A stretch of 64,000 nt of DNA from JAJFUG01 sp964473155 (GCA_964473155.1 CAYYNT010000009.1:1-64000); one strand, 5' to 3'. Shown: positions 23,166 through 35,628, numbered from the stretch's first letter. Notes: a model not told the origin generated them from the letters alone. Numbers and translations: made by a program.

Positions 23166-25484
23166 TCAAAGTTTCCATCTGAAAAGACCGTCCGTTTCCC
23201 CGTACACTTCCTGGTAACGCCAGAAATTTGTGAGGACTTGCAAATTATAATCATAAGTTTCATCCAGCGGTATCAGCTCGACAAACAGGTCCAGGTCGAA
23301 CTCGCTCTCGCGGTCTCCGTGAGAGCGCTCCAGCCAGGCGGGCAGGTTGCGCGGGTCGGCGTTGTAAGAGCTTATAGCCAGCGCGATATTGCCGTTATAC
23401 TTTTTCAGGTTCGAGGACAGGAAGCGCGTTCCCAGGGCAATATTGATCTCCGGTTCGAGCAGACGCGCCGCGCTGACTGTGCCGTATCCGGCCGCGCGCC
23501 CCAGCCGCCGTCCCACGGACGGCAGCAGTTGCATCAGACCCACAGCCCCGGCGTGGCTTTTCGCGCGCGGATGAAAATTCGATTCCTGGCGCATCACTGC
23601 GGTTACAAGGGCAGGCGGGATGCCGTTCTTGCGGCCGTGAGTCGCAATGTAGCCCCGGAAAGGCTCGGGATGAATATAAGCTATTTCCCAGAAACCGGAA
23701 GGCAGCCCCTCTCCACCTTTCTGCAGGTAATCCCGGAAAGGACCGCGGAATGTGCGCAGGACACGATGGTACCAGCCCGCCTGGTACAGGTTCTCATGCA
23801 TCCGGAATCGCAGAAGGTCATCCTGCGGTGTAATATTCAGTCCGTTGCTGTAAATGTAGGCCGCCTCGGCGTAAAAGCCCATGGCGCGCCAGACCGCGGC
23901 TGTCTTCTGTATTTCCGCTCCCTGACGGGTGTAGGTCTGGGGAAATTTCGGGGCATCCATTGCAGGCAGGTCCCCGGCGGGATTTAGAGGCGTGGCGTTC
24001 CTCAGCCTCGAGCGGAGCGCCCGCGCCCGGATGCCGTAATAGGTGTACGGATACGCCTGGGCCAGTGCGTTGAAAGCCCTTAACGCTCCAACCGAATCCC
24101 CCAGTGTAAGCCGCGCCTTACCCAGAAACAGCATCGCCCGTGACCAGTGCAGCGGGTCACGGCGATCTGTTTTTTCAAACGCGCCCAGGTTCTGTGCCAC
24201 AGCCAGATAATCAAATTTGAGGTAATCAGTCAGGGCGATGTACCAGTAAATCTGGTTTACAGCCCCGGAATCCGGCCTCTCGGCGGCGAGACGGTTCAGC
24301 CGGTCAAGGGCCTGGTCAAAACGGTCCTGCTCAATCAATCCGAGGGCATCCAGGATACAAACCCTGAAATAGTCCGGCGTGCCGTGGTAACGCTGTCCCA
24401 TCTGCTCCGCCAGCTTCCGGACTTTTCCGAAATGCTCATCCGCAAGATTTTTATATTTCTGTGCCGTCGAGCGGCGGCTCTTTCCGCCGTATTTTCGCCA
24501 GGCATAATCGTTCTTGCGCGAAATTGCCATGCTTTTCTTGCCGCACTGATACAGGAAATCCGCCCGGATTGACAGAAACTCTGGCAGGCGGGGGCTGGAG
24601 GGATAGCGCGCCGCGAAATCCTCACTGGCCCTGTCCAGCCGGCCGGCCTGCATGACATTGTCCGACAGCGCCCGCACCGGGAAACCGTCCCGGATCAGAC
24701 GGGCGTTCTCTATCGCGGCGATCTCTGCCTCGGGAGAGCCCGGCCAGGTCTCGATCAGACGGGTGAACGCGGTCCGTCCCGCTCCGCCCAGGCCGCGCCC
24801 CCAATCGAGCATGCGCGCCGGAGGGATGTCCGGCGCGCCGGAACCCTTGAGCGCCCAGATCAGCCGGTATGAATCGATGGCCTGGCCTGAGGTTGGAACT
24901 TCGTTCCAGAGTGTTTCAAAAGCCCGGCGGGCAAGCTCCCCGTCGCCACGCGCAGCCAGGCGGAATCCGGAAAGCAGAAGGAGACGGCGCCAGAAGCGGC
25001 TCAGAGGGTATTTTGACTTATACTCCAAAGAGGCTTCCAGCAGCGCCCGGCCATCTCCCCAGCGCTCGGAAATCAGGCGGGCATTGTCCGTGTATTCGGC
25101 CAGAAAAGGCAGACCGGGCTGAAGAGCGGTGAATGCCTCCGCCGCTCGGCGGTAATCCGGCAGGAACGGCGGGTTGGAGATCGGCAGACGGCTGAAAGAG
25201 GGGGCGCTGGACACAATCTGCGATATAAAATCATCCTCCAGGTCCATGGCCTTCTGGTTAAGGGCCACGGCCCGGGCCAGACGGCGCGCCTGGCTTATCT
25301 CACCTGTCCCGGCATCCACCTCGGCGATTACCGCGGCATAGGTCCGGCGGCGAGCGGCGGGGGTCTGGTCGAAACTTTCCTGAAGACTCTCCACCAGGGG
25401 ATCGGCAGCCCGCAGTGGTGATGTTTCCAGCGGAAAGATTAACAGTCCTGTTAGTAAAAGGAACGCGGATCGTCTCAAAATCAT
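23166..25484 (-). CDS. Soluble lytic murein transglycosylase, Slt70-like
   Basis: The 772-residue protein starts at ATG 25484 and has a signal peptide ending near PLRAADP. A long alpha-helical superhelix (about 30-590, TPR-like) precedes a C-terminal SLT domain (about 600-740). The catalytic glutamate is in AVMRQESNFHPRAKS, followed by GAVGLMQLLPSVGRRL, EPEINIALGTRFLS and ALAISSYNADP. It cleaves peptidoglycan glycan strands to 1,6-anhydromuramyl products in the periplasm. It is about 130 residues longer than E. coli Slt70. It lies 43 bases after an inositol-monophosphatase-like gene and is probably in the same operon. Confidence 0.93.
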   Translation of the reverse strand: MILRRSAFLLLTGLLIFPLETSPLRAADPLVESLQESFDQTPAARRRTYAAVIAEVDAGTGEISQARRLARAVALNQKAMDLEDDFISQIVSSAPSFSRLPISNPPFLPDYRRAAEAFTALQPGLPFLAEYTDNARLISERWGDGRALLEASLEYKSKYPLSRFWRRLLLLSGFRLAARGDGELARRAFETLWNEVPTSGQAIDSYRLIWALKGSGAPDIPPARMLDWGRGLGGAGRTAFTRLIETWPGSPEAEIAAIENARLIRDGFPVRALSDNVMQAGRLDRASEDFAARYPSSPRLPEFLSIRADFLYQCGKKSMAISRKNDYAWRKYGGKSRRSTAQKYKNLADEHFGKVRKLAEQMGQRYHGTPDYFRVCILDALGLIEQDRFDQALDRLNRLAAERPDSGAVNQIYWYIALTDYLKFDYLAVAQNLGAFEKTDRRDPLHWSRAMLFLGKARLTLGDSVGALRAFNALAQAYPYTYYGIRARALRSRLRNATPLNPAGDLPAMDAPKFPQTYTRQGAEIQKTAAVWRAMGFYAEAAYIYSNGLNITPQDDLLRFRMHENLYQAGWYHRVLRTFRGPFRDYLQKGGEGLPSGFWEIAYIHPEPFRGYIATHGRKNGIPPALVTAVMRQESNFHPRAKSHAGAVGLMQLLPSVGRRLGRAAGYGTVSAARLLEPEINIALGTRFLSSNLKKYNGNIALAISSYNADPRNLPAWLERSHGDRESEFDLDLFVELIPLDETYDYNLQVLTNFWRYQEVYGETDGLFRWKL

Positions 25485-25527
25485 CCCAATGGCTCGGGTC
25501 CCAGGCAACCGTAAGTATTCAGAAGAA

Positions 25528-26328
25528 TCAACTCATAACCTCCCGCAGCAGGGCTCCATGCAGTTCGGGCGTCCCGGCGGCGACCACTCCCTCAGGATGT
25601 CCATCCGTAAAAACGCCGCCATCGCAGGCGCTGACCACTCCTCCCGCCTCGCGAACCAGAAGGACACCGGCTGCCGTATCCCAGGGTTTCAGGCTTTTCT
25701 CCCAGTACCCGTCGAACCGTCCAGCCGCCACGCAGGCCAGATCATAGGCCGCGCTGCCATCGCGCCGCACCGCAAAACTGGCGGCCAGAAGCCGTCTGAA
25801 CGGTACAAGATTCCGCTCGAGCACTCCAGGCTGACGGAGATCGTAAGGGAACCCGGTTACAAGAAAGGAACGGCTTAAATCTGTCTGAGATGATACAGCC
25901 AGCCTTCGTCCGCCCATCCAGGCGCCTCCACCACGGATGGCAGTGAACATCTCCGCCGTCGCCGGCTGATACACCACCCCCATGCATGTTTCACCCTCAT
26001 GCTTCAGGGCGATTGAGACAGCGAAACAGGGGTAACCGTGGGCATAGTTTGTCGTACCGTCCAGCGGGTCTATCACCCAGAGCCAGGGTGAACCGCCCAG
26101 TGAACGCGTGTGCTCCTCGGCCAGAAAATCGTGATCCGTAAATTCGCTTTCCAGCCGCCCGACTATCAATTCCTCGACCCGGCGATCCAGTTCAGTCACG
26201 GGATCGATCTCGCCTTTCAACTGCATGCCCACATCCGTGCCCAGCCGCGACATCAGAAGGCCGCCAGCCTCGAGCGCCAGAGCGCGGGCCATATCGAGGG
26301 CCTTTTCGACAGTTTTTTTCAGTGTCAT
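25528..26328 (-). CDS. Inositol monophosphatase-family protein
   Basis: The 266-residue cytoplasmic phosphatase starts at ATG 26328, after GGAG five or six bases upstream; the longer frame begins with TTG. The metal-binding motifs are all present: EIDPVTELDRRVEE, DFLAEEH, the signature WVIDPLDGTTNYAHG, and KPWDTAAGVLLVREAGG near the C-terminus. This superfamily hydrolyses inositol phosphates, fructose bisphosphate, 3'-phosphoadenosine phosphates or histidinol phosphate. The PLDGTTNYAHG form fits SuhB-like enzymes. It is the first gene of a two-gene unit with the transglycosylase. Confidence 0.92.
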   Translation of the reverse strand: MTLKKTVEKALDMARALALEAGGLLMSRLGTDVGMQLKGEIDPVTELDRRVEELIVGRLESEFTDHDFLAEEHTRSLGGSPWLWVIDPLDGTTNYAHGYPCFAVSIALKHEGETCMGVVYQPATAEMFTAIRGGGAWMGGRRLAVSSQTDLSRSFLVTGFPYDLRQPGVLERNLVPFRRLLAASFAVRRDGSAAYDLACVAAGRFDGYWEKSLKPWDTAAGVLLVREAGGVVSACDGGVFTDGHPEGVVAAGTPELHGALLREVMS

Positions 26329-26511
26329 CCAGCTCTCCAACGTCAATTACCTGACCACGACTCCAGACCACGGTCCCTTAGATAAACAAACCTATAAAAT
26401 AACCCGGCCTCTCCGGGTGTCAAGCGGAACAGTCAGCTTGCCAGCATGGTGTTCTCAGGCTATTATTACATGGCTTTCCTTTGGTTTTCCTCCCTGTAGA
26501 CGGAGCCATAC

Positions 26512-27720
26512 ATGATTGCATTCAGATTTTTTCTGCCACCGCTCTTTTATCTTCTGCTTAGCATCCATCCCTGCCGGGCCTGCGTGCTGGAGCCTGTGCT
26601 TACAGGTCTGGACGTGCTGAAAGCAGACAATTTCCAGCCTCTCAAAGGGCTGCGGGTGGGCGTGATAACCAATCACACGGGATTGGACCGGGCAGGGGAA
26701 TCCATCCTTGACCTTCTGGCCGCCTGCCCGGATGTCCGGTTAGCCGCCGTGTTCGCCCCAGAGCATGGACTGAAAGGCAGGCTGGACAGCGAATACGGTC
26801 ATTCAAACCTGGTGGGGAAAAACACGCCGGTCTACAGTCTATACGGCAAGACCCGCAAACCGGAGCGAAAATGGCTTGAAGGCCTGGACATACTGGTGTT
26901 CGATATCCAGGATATCGGGACGCGGTTCTATACTTACATCACCACGCTGGCCCTGGCGATGCAGGCAGCCTCCGAGGCCGGGATCGGTATCATGGTTCTG
27001 GACCGGCCCAACCCGATCGGCGGACTGGCGGTGGAAGGGCCGGTGCTGGAAAACGCGCTGAAGGGCAATTTCATCGCATACTACCCCATCCCGGTGCGTC
27101 ACGGTCTGACCGTGGGTGAACTGGCTGGGATGTTCAACTCTGAGTTCAATATCGGAGCGAAACTGACTGTGATCCGGATGCAGGGCTGGCGGCGCTCGAT
27201 GCTCTGGGAGGATACAGGCCTGAAATGGGTGAATCCCTCGCCCAACATGCGCAGTCCCATGGCGGCGCTGCTTTATCCGGGGCTGGGGATCGCCGAGGCG
27301 GCCAACCTCTCGGTCGGACGGGGCACGGAAAGGCCGTTCGAGATTTATGGAGCGCCCTGGATAACTGACAGCGGGCTGGCTGACGTCCTGAACGAGGCCG
27401 CCCTCCCCGGCGTGCGCTTTGTGGATACTACTTTCACGCCCTCCGCATATGTTTTCAAGGGCGAGGCGTGCCGTGGCGTCAGGGCTGAAGTCACAAATTC
27501 GCGGGAGTTCCGCAGCCTGGATGCCGGACTTCATTTTCTGTCCACGCTGCAGCGCCTTTACCCGGACAAATTCGACCTGTCAAAAATAGACCTCTGGATC
27601 GGCAGGCGGGACGTGAAGGACCGGATACGCCGCGGAGAACCGGCCGATTCGATCTCAGCGGGCTGGAAAGCGGGGCTGGATCAGTTCAAGACGATCCGCG
27701 AGAAGTATCTTCTTTATTAA
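26512..27720 (+). CDS. DUF1343 protein, NamZ-type exo-beta-N-acetylmuramidase
   Basis: The 402-residue protein has a signal peptide ending near HPCRA and starts at ATG 26512 after GGAG. It shows the DUF1343 pattern throughout: LRVGVITNHTGLD near residue 47, FAPEHGLKG near 83, VFDIQDIGTRFYTYITT near 130, VLDRPNPIGG near 163 and YPGLGIAEAANLSVGRGTE. Characterised members (NamZ) remove terminal N-acetylmuramic acid from peptidoglycan fragments. The export signal suggests periplasmic or outer-surface wall recycling, fitting the nearby transglycosylase. Its last 35 bases overlap the 3' end of the convergent gene. Confidence 0.9.
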   Translation: MIAFRFFLPPLFYLLLSIHPCRACVLEPVLTGLDVLKADNFQPLKGLRVGVITNHTGLDRAGESILDLLAACPDVRLAAVFAPEHGLKGRLDSEYGHSNLVGKNTPVYSLYGKTRKPERKWLEGLDILVFDIQDIGTRFYTYITTLALAMQAASEAGIGIMVLDRPNPIGGLAVEGPVLENALKGNFIAYYPIPVRHGLTVGELAGMFNSEFNIGAKLTVIRMQGWRRSMLWEDTGLKWVNPSPNMRSPMAALLYPGLGIAEAANLSVGRGTERPFEIYGAPWITDSGLADVLNEAALPGVRFVDTTFTPSAYVFKGEACRGVRAEVTNSREFRSLDAGLHFLSTLQRLYPDKFDLSKIDLWIGRRDVKDRIRRGEPADSISAGWKAGLDQFKTIREKYLLY

Positions 27721-29224
27721 CCCTGACCCGACCGGCCACCAACTGGGCCTGAAGGCTCGCAACCAGGAGATGCATGGCCAGGGTGTCCAACCGGCAGTAT
27801 TCGCGGAGAGCGGATTCCATGCGCTCACGCTCCACATCTTCCACAGCATCCTCGACCAGAAGATGGCAGACTGCTCCGGCGGTGACGCCGTTGGATACAG
27901 TCAAACCCTCATAACTCATATCCGGCGCCAGGGCGGGCAGCACGTTCTTGATCGAGAACGAGCCGCGCATCTGCGGATGATAAACGTTATTCTGCACCAC
28001 GGCGCAGAGGTCCCAGAGACGGCCGCGCAGATGCTCGATCCGTCCGCGCAGTTCCGGAAAAGCAGCTCCAAGCTCTTTCAGGCGGTCCGACTCGAAATCC
28101 CGGTTGTAAACCACCACACTCCCCTCGTATCCCTCCGCCGCATCGAGAAGGCTCCGGACAAACCGCTCGCGGGGATCATCCGGCCCGCAATCCAGGAACT
28201 CACTGTGAACCGGCTTCGCCCCCGGCGCCTCCAGGATGTGCAGAGACCACTGGAAAGGAACCGGATCGAAAGGGTGCATACCGGCAAAACGCGGCAGGGC
28301 CGGGCTGGAAGCCTCAAAATCCATGAACAGCAATGGATAGCTAAGACTGTTCAGCTCATCCGCGAGACATGGGTCAAATACGGGAGCGCCCAGAAGGCAG
28401 CTCTCACGCGCGCGCCGCTGACGGGGATTCAGCGGAAAATCGGGCGGGATATCCCTGATGCTTCCGACACCATTGAGCGCAAACGTGTCAAGCAGTTCGG
28501 GCGTGGCCTCGGGCAGGTATCCGATCCAGTCCGGATCGTGCGAGACAGTTTGACAGCCGCCCAGGAAATCACAGCGTGACGGGCGCTGGCAATAGGGCCC
28601 TTCAGGCGCCTCGGGGGCGGAGTCATATTCAAGCGCCTCACGGATTCCCGGCAGTTCCCGCCGCAGACGTTCCGTGGCGGCCGGGATGCCATAGCCGGCA
28701 TCCCGCATGCAGAAAAGGCTGTTTGCATCATACTCCCCGCCACGGTATTCATATCCACGGTTAAGGTGCATGACCGCGAAAGCTCCCAGGACCAGGCCGC
28801 AGGCCTCCAGCACATACTTCATAAGCGCGAGTTCGTGAAAGTGGTTTTCTTTCAGCGAGGCCGCGGGCTTCACCATAACCAGCCGCCAGGCGCCTGTTTC
28901 AAGACGCTCAAGGATATCCGCACGCACAAAGATGTCTCCATGCTCGAAGACACCGCCGTAAATCAGCCGCACATCCGGATCGTTCACCAGCAACGCGGTG
29001 TGCTCCAGGTCCCGCCGTTCGTTTTCAGGACCTTTCCACTCCACGCTCTCCCCACCCCTGAAAGCCTGCCGGGCAATAGCGGCTACTCTCCGCCCCTGCC
29101 CCACAAACATGCGTGTGGCCGGATCGGATGAGTTTTCCCGGGACTGCCCATGCACCTGAAAATACATTTTACGAGGACAGCGAAGAGCGGAAAGGTAAGA
29201 GGAGCGGGTAATTCTCATTGTCAT
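27686..29224 (-). CDS. DUF2779 protein: Cas4-like (PD-D/E-x-K) plus RNase H-like nuclease domains
   Basis: The 512-residue protein starts ITRSSYLSALRCPRKMYFQ, the usual DUF2779 opening with a Cas4/RecB-type Cys (about residue 15). Further cysteines in YCQRPSRCDFLGGC (about 225-240) could complete a Cas4-type iron-sulfur site. A second half (about 295-500) carries PLLFMDFEASSPALPRF, an exonuclease-like DFE motif, then YNRDFESDRLKELG and YCRLDTLAMHLL, which place conserved acidic residues as in DnaQ-type folds. The family is thought to be a nuclease of unknown pathway. ATG 29224 or 29218 may be the start. No other defence or repair gene is next to it. It overlaps the convergent NamZ-type gene by 35 bases. 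Confidence 0.82.
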   Translation of the reverse strand: MTMRITRSSYLSALRCPRKMYFQVHGQSRENSSDPATRMFVGQGRRVAAIARQAFRGGESVEWKGPENERRDLEHTALLVNDPDVRLIYGGVFEHGDIFVRADILERLETGAWRLVMVKPAASLKENHFHELALMKYVLEACGLVLGAFAVMHLNRGYEYRGGEYDANSLFCMRDAGYGIPAATERLRRELPGIREALEYDSAPEAPEGPYCQRPSRCDFLGGCQTVSHDPDWIGYLPEATPELLDTFALNGVGSIRDIPPDFPLNPRQRRARESCLLGAPVFDPCLADELNSLSYPLLFMDFEASSPALPRFAGMHPFDPVPFQWSLHILEAPGAKPVHSEFLDCGPDDPRERFVRSLLDAAEGYEGSVVVYNRDFESDRLKELGAAFPELRGRIEHLRGRLWDLCAVVQNNVYHPQMRGSFSIKNVLPALAPDMSYEGLTVSNGVTAGAVCHLLVEDAVEDVERERMESALREYCRLDTLAMHLLVASLQAQLVAGRVRVNKEDTSRGSS

Positions 29225-29483
29225 TCCATTTGGATCGATATGTCAGCCTTTGAATAATAACGGCGCAGATATGAAAATATGACCCTGGCTGCCATATTTC
29301 AACAAATGCGGCGGAGGTGAATCAGAAGGACAATATCCAACTTTATCACATTGCGGCGCGAAATGTTGCCATTCAAACCACCACTGTTTCCGGATTGGAT
29401 CATACAATATGCTTCATGTCCGGCGCAGCAGACCAGACGGATCCTCGATGGAAAGAAAAACGAACCCCGTCCTAACAGTTCTT

Positions 29484-29849
29484 TCAATCGAGCAGCATGA
29501 ACTTGTCCAGCTTTTTCACCAGTTCGTCGTAATTGACGGGTTTCAGGACGTAATCGGTCACACCGGACTGGATGGCCTTCTTAACCGCGGACTCATCGCT
29601 TTCCACGGTCACCATTATTATCGGCGCCTTTTTCAGGCTTTCATGCTGGCGCATCTGACGGCAGGTTTCGAAACCGTCCATGCCGGGCATGCGGACATCC
29701 AGAAGTATTATGTGCGGTTTAATGGTCAGGGCCAGCTTCAATCCCTCTTCGCCGTTCTCGGCATTATATATTTCAAACCCCAGAAATTTCAGTCTTGTTT
29801 CAAGACTGTTCCGCATGAACTTGCTGTCGTCAATTATCAGAACCTTCAT
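29484..29849 (-). CDS. Stand-alone CheY-like response regulator
   Basis: The 121-residue single receiver has the acidic pair IIDDSKF, phosphoacceptor Asp in ILLDVRMPGMDGFE (about residue 52), and the conserved Lys in VLKPVNYDEL. There is no output domain, so it probably acts by protein contact or as a phosphate sink. The ATG follows a GAGGAGAGGGAGAG run. It lies 41 bases after the hybrid kinase and is the last gene of that operon; it is the likely phosphorelay target of the kinase's HPt domain. The 259 bases between it and the DUF2779 start hold nothing I recognise. Confidence 0.93.
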   Translation of the reverse strand: MKVLIIDDSKFMRNSLETRLKFLGFEIYNAENGEEGLKLALTIKPHIILLDVRMPGMDGFETCRQMRQHESLKKAPIIMVTVESDESAVKKAIQSGVTDYVLKPVNYDELVKKLDKFMLLD

Positions 29850-29890
29850 CTCTCCCTCCTCTCCTCAACATTGCCTTCTGCGGACATCCC

Positions 29891-32710
<2,820 letters not shown>

Positions 32711-32758
32711 GGTTACCCACCATCCCGCACAAACGATTGAAGAGAAGACGCCTGTCTA

Positions 32759-33340
32759 TTACTCCATCACTCGGGCCAGCTTGAGCAGTTGGGAGCTGAA
32801 ATTCGCCCCCTCCTCACGCGCGGCCCGGATATTGATCAGTATTTCAGGACGGTCCCGGTTCTGGCTGATACCCACCGCCAAGCCCTGGCCGCAGTATTCC
32901 GGGACTCCGGTGACACTGACTATGCCAAGGCTTCTGCACAAACCGCTGATTGAATTGATATCGTAGGCGCGCAGGGGTGAGATATAGAGAATGTCCACTT
33001 TTTTGCTCACTACCGCCTCATCCAGCTTCTCCCGGTAAATGTCTATCATAGTCAGGGCCAGTGGCAAACCTTTCACCTGAGGCGCAGAAAGTTTTTTAAA
33101 AACGCTTTCTATCTGTTCACGCACAATCAGAGAGTTCCGGAAAGGCTCCTGATACACCACTCCCACCCGCAGGCTGTCGCCGTTGCGTGAGGAGAGGTTA
33201 CGGTCGAACGAGATAATTTTGAGCAGGAGATTAAGCTGAAGATCTACCGGGACTGGCATTTCCTGGGCCGGGCACAGACCGGCTGAATACAAGCCCGGCA
33301 GCAGAAGGAGGGCAAAAAGAATTGGCAGGCCTTTTTTCAT
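32759..33340 (-). CDS. YfiR-like (DUF4154) periplasmic protein
   Basis: The 193-residue protein starts at ATG 33340 (GGAG about 11 bases upstream) and has a signal peptide ending near GLCPAQ. The family core includes LLLKIISFDRNL near the start of the mature protein, RVGVVYQEPFRNS, VDILYISPLRAYDI, IVSVTGVPEYCGQG, and the typical closing ILINIRAAREEGANFSSQLLKLARVM. YfiR of Pseudomonas is a periplasmic repressor that binds the sensor domain of the diguanylate cyclase YfiN. Here the next gene encodes a histidine kinase with a similar periplasmic domain, so this protein probably controls that kinase. It lies 32 bases after the TonB-type receptor gene. Confidence 0.87.
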   Translation of the reverse strand: MKKGLPILFALLLLPGLYSAGLCPAQEMPVPVDLQLNLLLKIISFDRNLSSRNGDSLRVGVVYQEPFRNSLIVREQIESVFKKLSAPQVKGLPLALTMIDIYREKLDEAVVSKKVDILYISPLRAYDINSISGLCRSLGIVSVTGVPEYCGQGLAVGISQNRDRPEILINIRAAREEGANFSSQLLKLARVME

Positions 33341-33372
33341 GACAACCCGTTCTCCACTCTGTATCCGCTCTC

Positions 33373-35340
33373 TCAGAATCCGCATTCCAGTCTCAATATC
33401 ACTGTCCTTCCATCCTGCTGCACCAGTTCCTGGAGCAGCGGCAAGCCGGCCGGATAGGCATAACTGGCGTCAAAAAGGTTACGCACTTTGAACGCAAGGC
33501 GGAGGCGTTCCGGGACTATATCTCCGGTAAGGTTTAAGTCGAATACAGTGAAAGAGTCCGCAGTGATATTTTTCTCGGAACGGCGCGAGGAGGAATAACG
33601 GCATTGCAGCGCCGCAGTCAGGCCAGGCTTGAAAGAGGCTGATGCGCCGGACTGAACGAGGTGGCGTGGAGAATTGGGAAGACGTTCTCCGCTTGCACCG
33701 GCGCGCGGAAGCTGGTATGAGTAATTCAGGTACGCACCATACCCGGAGAGAAAATCACCCCGCAATCCGGCCTCAAAACCGTGCGATTTCATGTGCCCCA
33801 TGTTCATGAAACGGCTCAGATGTTCGCCCGAGGCTTCCACCTGCTCGATGAAATCCCGCATTATATTGTTGTAAACCGAAAATGATCCATGCAAGCCGTG
33901 GGCAAAACGGCCCTCGGCCACCAGTTCCAGCGTCTCGATTTTCTCGGGTTTGAGCCCGGGGTTCCCCTCGGCGATGAAAGGCGCTTCATAGAAGACCTCA
34001 TTTATATTAGGGGCGCGGAACGCCCCACCGTAAAGCAGTTTGATCGAACTGTTCCGCGACGCCGCCCAGACAAGGGCCGCTCTCGGCACGGTGGACTCGT
34101 TTCGCGAGGCGTATTTTTCATAACGCAAACCCACGCTTAACAGAAGAGTCGGGTGCAATTGAAGCTCCTGCTGCAGATACGCGGAAAAAGCATTGAACGG
34201 GTGGTTCTGATCGTAATATACGATCTGCGGGTTCCAGGAGCGGTAAAAGGCCCGTGGGTGTCTCTGCATCTCGGTCCCGGCGATAATCCGAAGGAAAGGC
34301 TGCGGGTCCCACAGATAACGCGCCTCACCCCCGTAGTGGTTCTCGGCGAACTTCTCCCCTGCCGGTATTCCGCCGAACCGGTATGATCCGCGCTGGCCAT
34401 AATGATCGTAGTATCCGCGCAGCATCAGTTCGTGACCTGTCGCCAGGCTGCGTTCGTACTTGATCTCGCCGAACTTGAACTCCTCGTAGAAATACGAGAG
34501 CGGATCGTTGAAGTCCATGTACCAGGGGGCGGTAGGCACGCCTTTTTTTCGGGCGTTAAGATATCCCTGAAAACTGAAATCGCCCCAGGATGCGGTGGCG
34601 AGGAGGCTCTGCTGCCGCTCCCAGTCGGCATCCTCCGCCACTCCGTTGTTTGCCGCCGGTGAATCGTATTCCGGGAAGTACAAGTCCTGACCCTCCGCGC
34701 GGGTAACCCGTCCGGAAAGCATGAAATCCGAGCCGCCGGCGGTCTGGTGGCCGGCTGTAACGCCGATGGTTTTCCGCCCGAAACTTCCCAATTCACCATA
34801 AGCTTCCATACCGTCCACGCCACCGCCGTTGCGAGTTATCACGTTGATCACCGCGAACATGGCGCTCGTGCCATACAGCACCGATCCCGGCCCGCGCACG
34901 ATCTCAATCCTCTCGACCGCATCCAGATTCAATCCGAAATCATTGCCAAAGAACGAGGAGCCGAAATAGTTCTCGTTTACGGTATGCCCGTTGATCATCA
35001 GCAGCAGACGGTTGTTGTTGTCCGCGGTCCGGTTGAATCCGCGCGTGCCGATAAAATCGAGAAGGCGGTCGTTGGTCAGGTAGAAGCCCCGGATGTTCTC
35101 CAGGACCTCCGACAGAGTCCGGTAGCCAAAACGCGATATCTCATCCGCGGTCACGATTGTCACGGCCGCGGGGGCTTCGCCAGCGGTCTGCTCGTATTTA
35201 GAGACAGTGCTGATCCTCACGCCCAGAAGCGAATCGAGCGCGGACCACCCCGCTGCTCCCTCCTGGGCCACGAGAAGCCCGGGAAAGACTAAAAGAACAA
35301 GAGAAAAAAGACAGTACTTTATGACATTTGACGGATGCAA
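33373..35340 (-). CDS. TonB-dependent receptor-type outer-membrane protein
   Basis: A signal peptide ending near GLLVAQ leads into a plug domain (about 45-170 of the 655-residue form): APAAVTIVTADEISRFGYRTLSEVLENI given in part, GTRGFNR, LLLMINGHTVNE and RIEIVRGPGSVLYGTSAMFAVINVITR. A 22-stranded barrel region runs to a terminal aromatic residue (RLECGF). The best start is TTG 35340, with GGAG five bases upstream; the ATG at 35403 would put about 21 odd residues before the signal. This class of shorter receptor often precedes YfiR-like and kinase genes, so it may report a ligand rather than only import one. No TonB or ExbBD gene is in the window. Confidence 0.9.
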   Translation of the reverse strand: MHPSNVIKYCLFSLVLLVFPGLLVAQEGAAGWSALDSLLGVRISTVSKYEQTAGEAPAAVTIVTADEISRFGYRTLSEVLENIRGFYLTNDRLLDFIGTRGFNRTADNNNRLLLMINGHTVNENYFGSSFFGNDFGLNLDAVERIEIVRGPGSVLYGTSAMFAVINVITRNGGGVDGMEAYGELGSFGRKTIGVTAGHQTAGGSDFMLSGRVTRAEGQDLYFPEYDSPAANNGVAEDADWERQQSLLATASWGDFSFQGYLNARKKGVPTAPWYMDFNDPLSYFYEEFKFGEIKYERSLATGHELMLRGYYDHYGQRGSYRFGGIPAGEKFAENHYGGEARYLWDPQPFLRIIAGTEMQRHPRAFYRSWNPQIVYYDQNHPFNAFSAYLQQELQLHPTLLLSVGLRYEKYASRNESTVPRAALVWAASRNSSIKLLYGGAFRAPNINEVFYEAPFIAEGNPGLKPEKIETLELVAEGRFAHGLHGSFSVYNNIMRDFIEQVEASGEHLSRFMNMGHMKSHGFEAGLRGDFLSGYGAYLNYSYQLPRAGASGERLPNSPRHLVQSGASASFKPGLTAALQCRYSSSRRSEKNITADSFTVFDLNLTGDIVPERLRLAFKVRNLFDASYAYPAGLPLLQELVQQDGRTVILRLECGF

Positions 35341-35401
35341 AGGTTCTCCACAGGTTCGATTAATGCCAAACTGGTTAGAAGTGTGTTTATTTGTTTGGAT
35401 C

Positions 35402-35474
35402 AAATCCCCCTCGGTCCCTTAACGAAGGAGGATAGACGGGTTTGTGTGTTTTAATAATTTTCCAACACGCTTTT
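35402..35474. repeat. Half copy of the MITE-like inverted-repeat family
   Basis: Read on the minus strand this is AAGCGTGTTGGAAAATTA, then a CCTCC/AAGGG hairpin and CGAGGGGGATTTG, which matches the left arm of the element at 4355-4527. The opposite arm is missing. It abuts another small element at 35475. Confidence 0.55.
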
Positions 35475-35628
35475 AGCCCGGATTATTCATAAATCATTCT
35501 AACTTCTTGAAAGAAATAGATTTTTCATCATCGAGGCCCCGATAAATAGGAGAGCCTGCCCGAATTCGTCCGGGCGGCCATGGGGGGGCCGCTCCTACAA
35601 GAAATAATTTTTTATGAATAAGCCGGGT
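35475..35628. repeat. 154-bp element with 18-20-bp terminal inverted repeats
   Basis: The left end AGCCCGGATTATTCATAAA (from 35475) is the near-exact inverse of the right end TTTATGAATAAGCCGGGT (35611-35628). Inside is an imperfect hairpin around 35548-35597 with CGGGCGG and CCGCTCCTAC. There is no ORF. Together with the half copy before it, this fills most of the roughly 390-base region between the TonB-type receptor and the oxidoreductase gene. The remainder (35629-35739) holds nothing I recognise. Confidence 0.65.
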
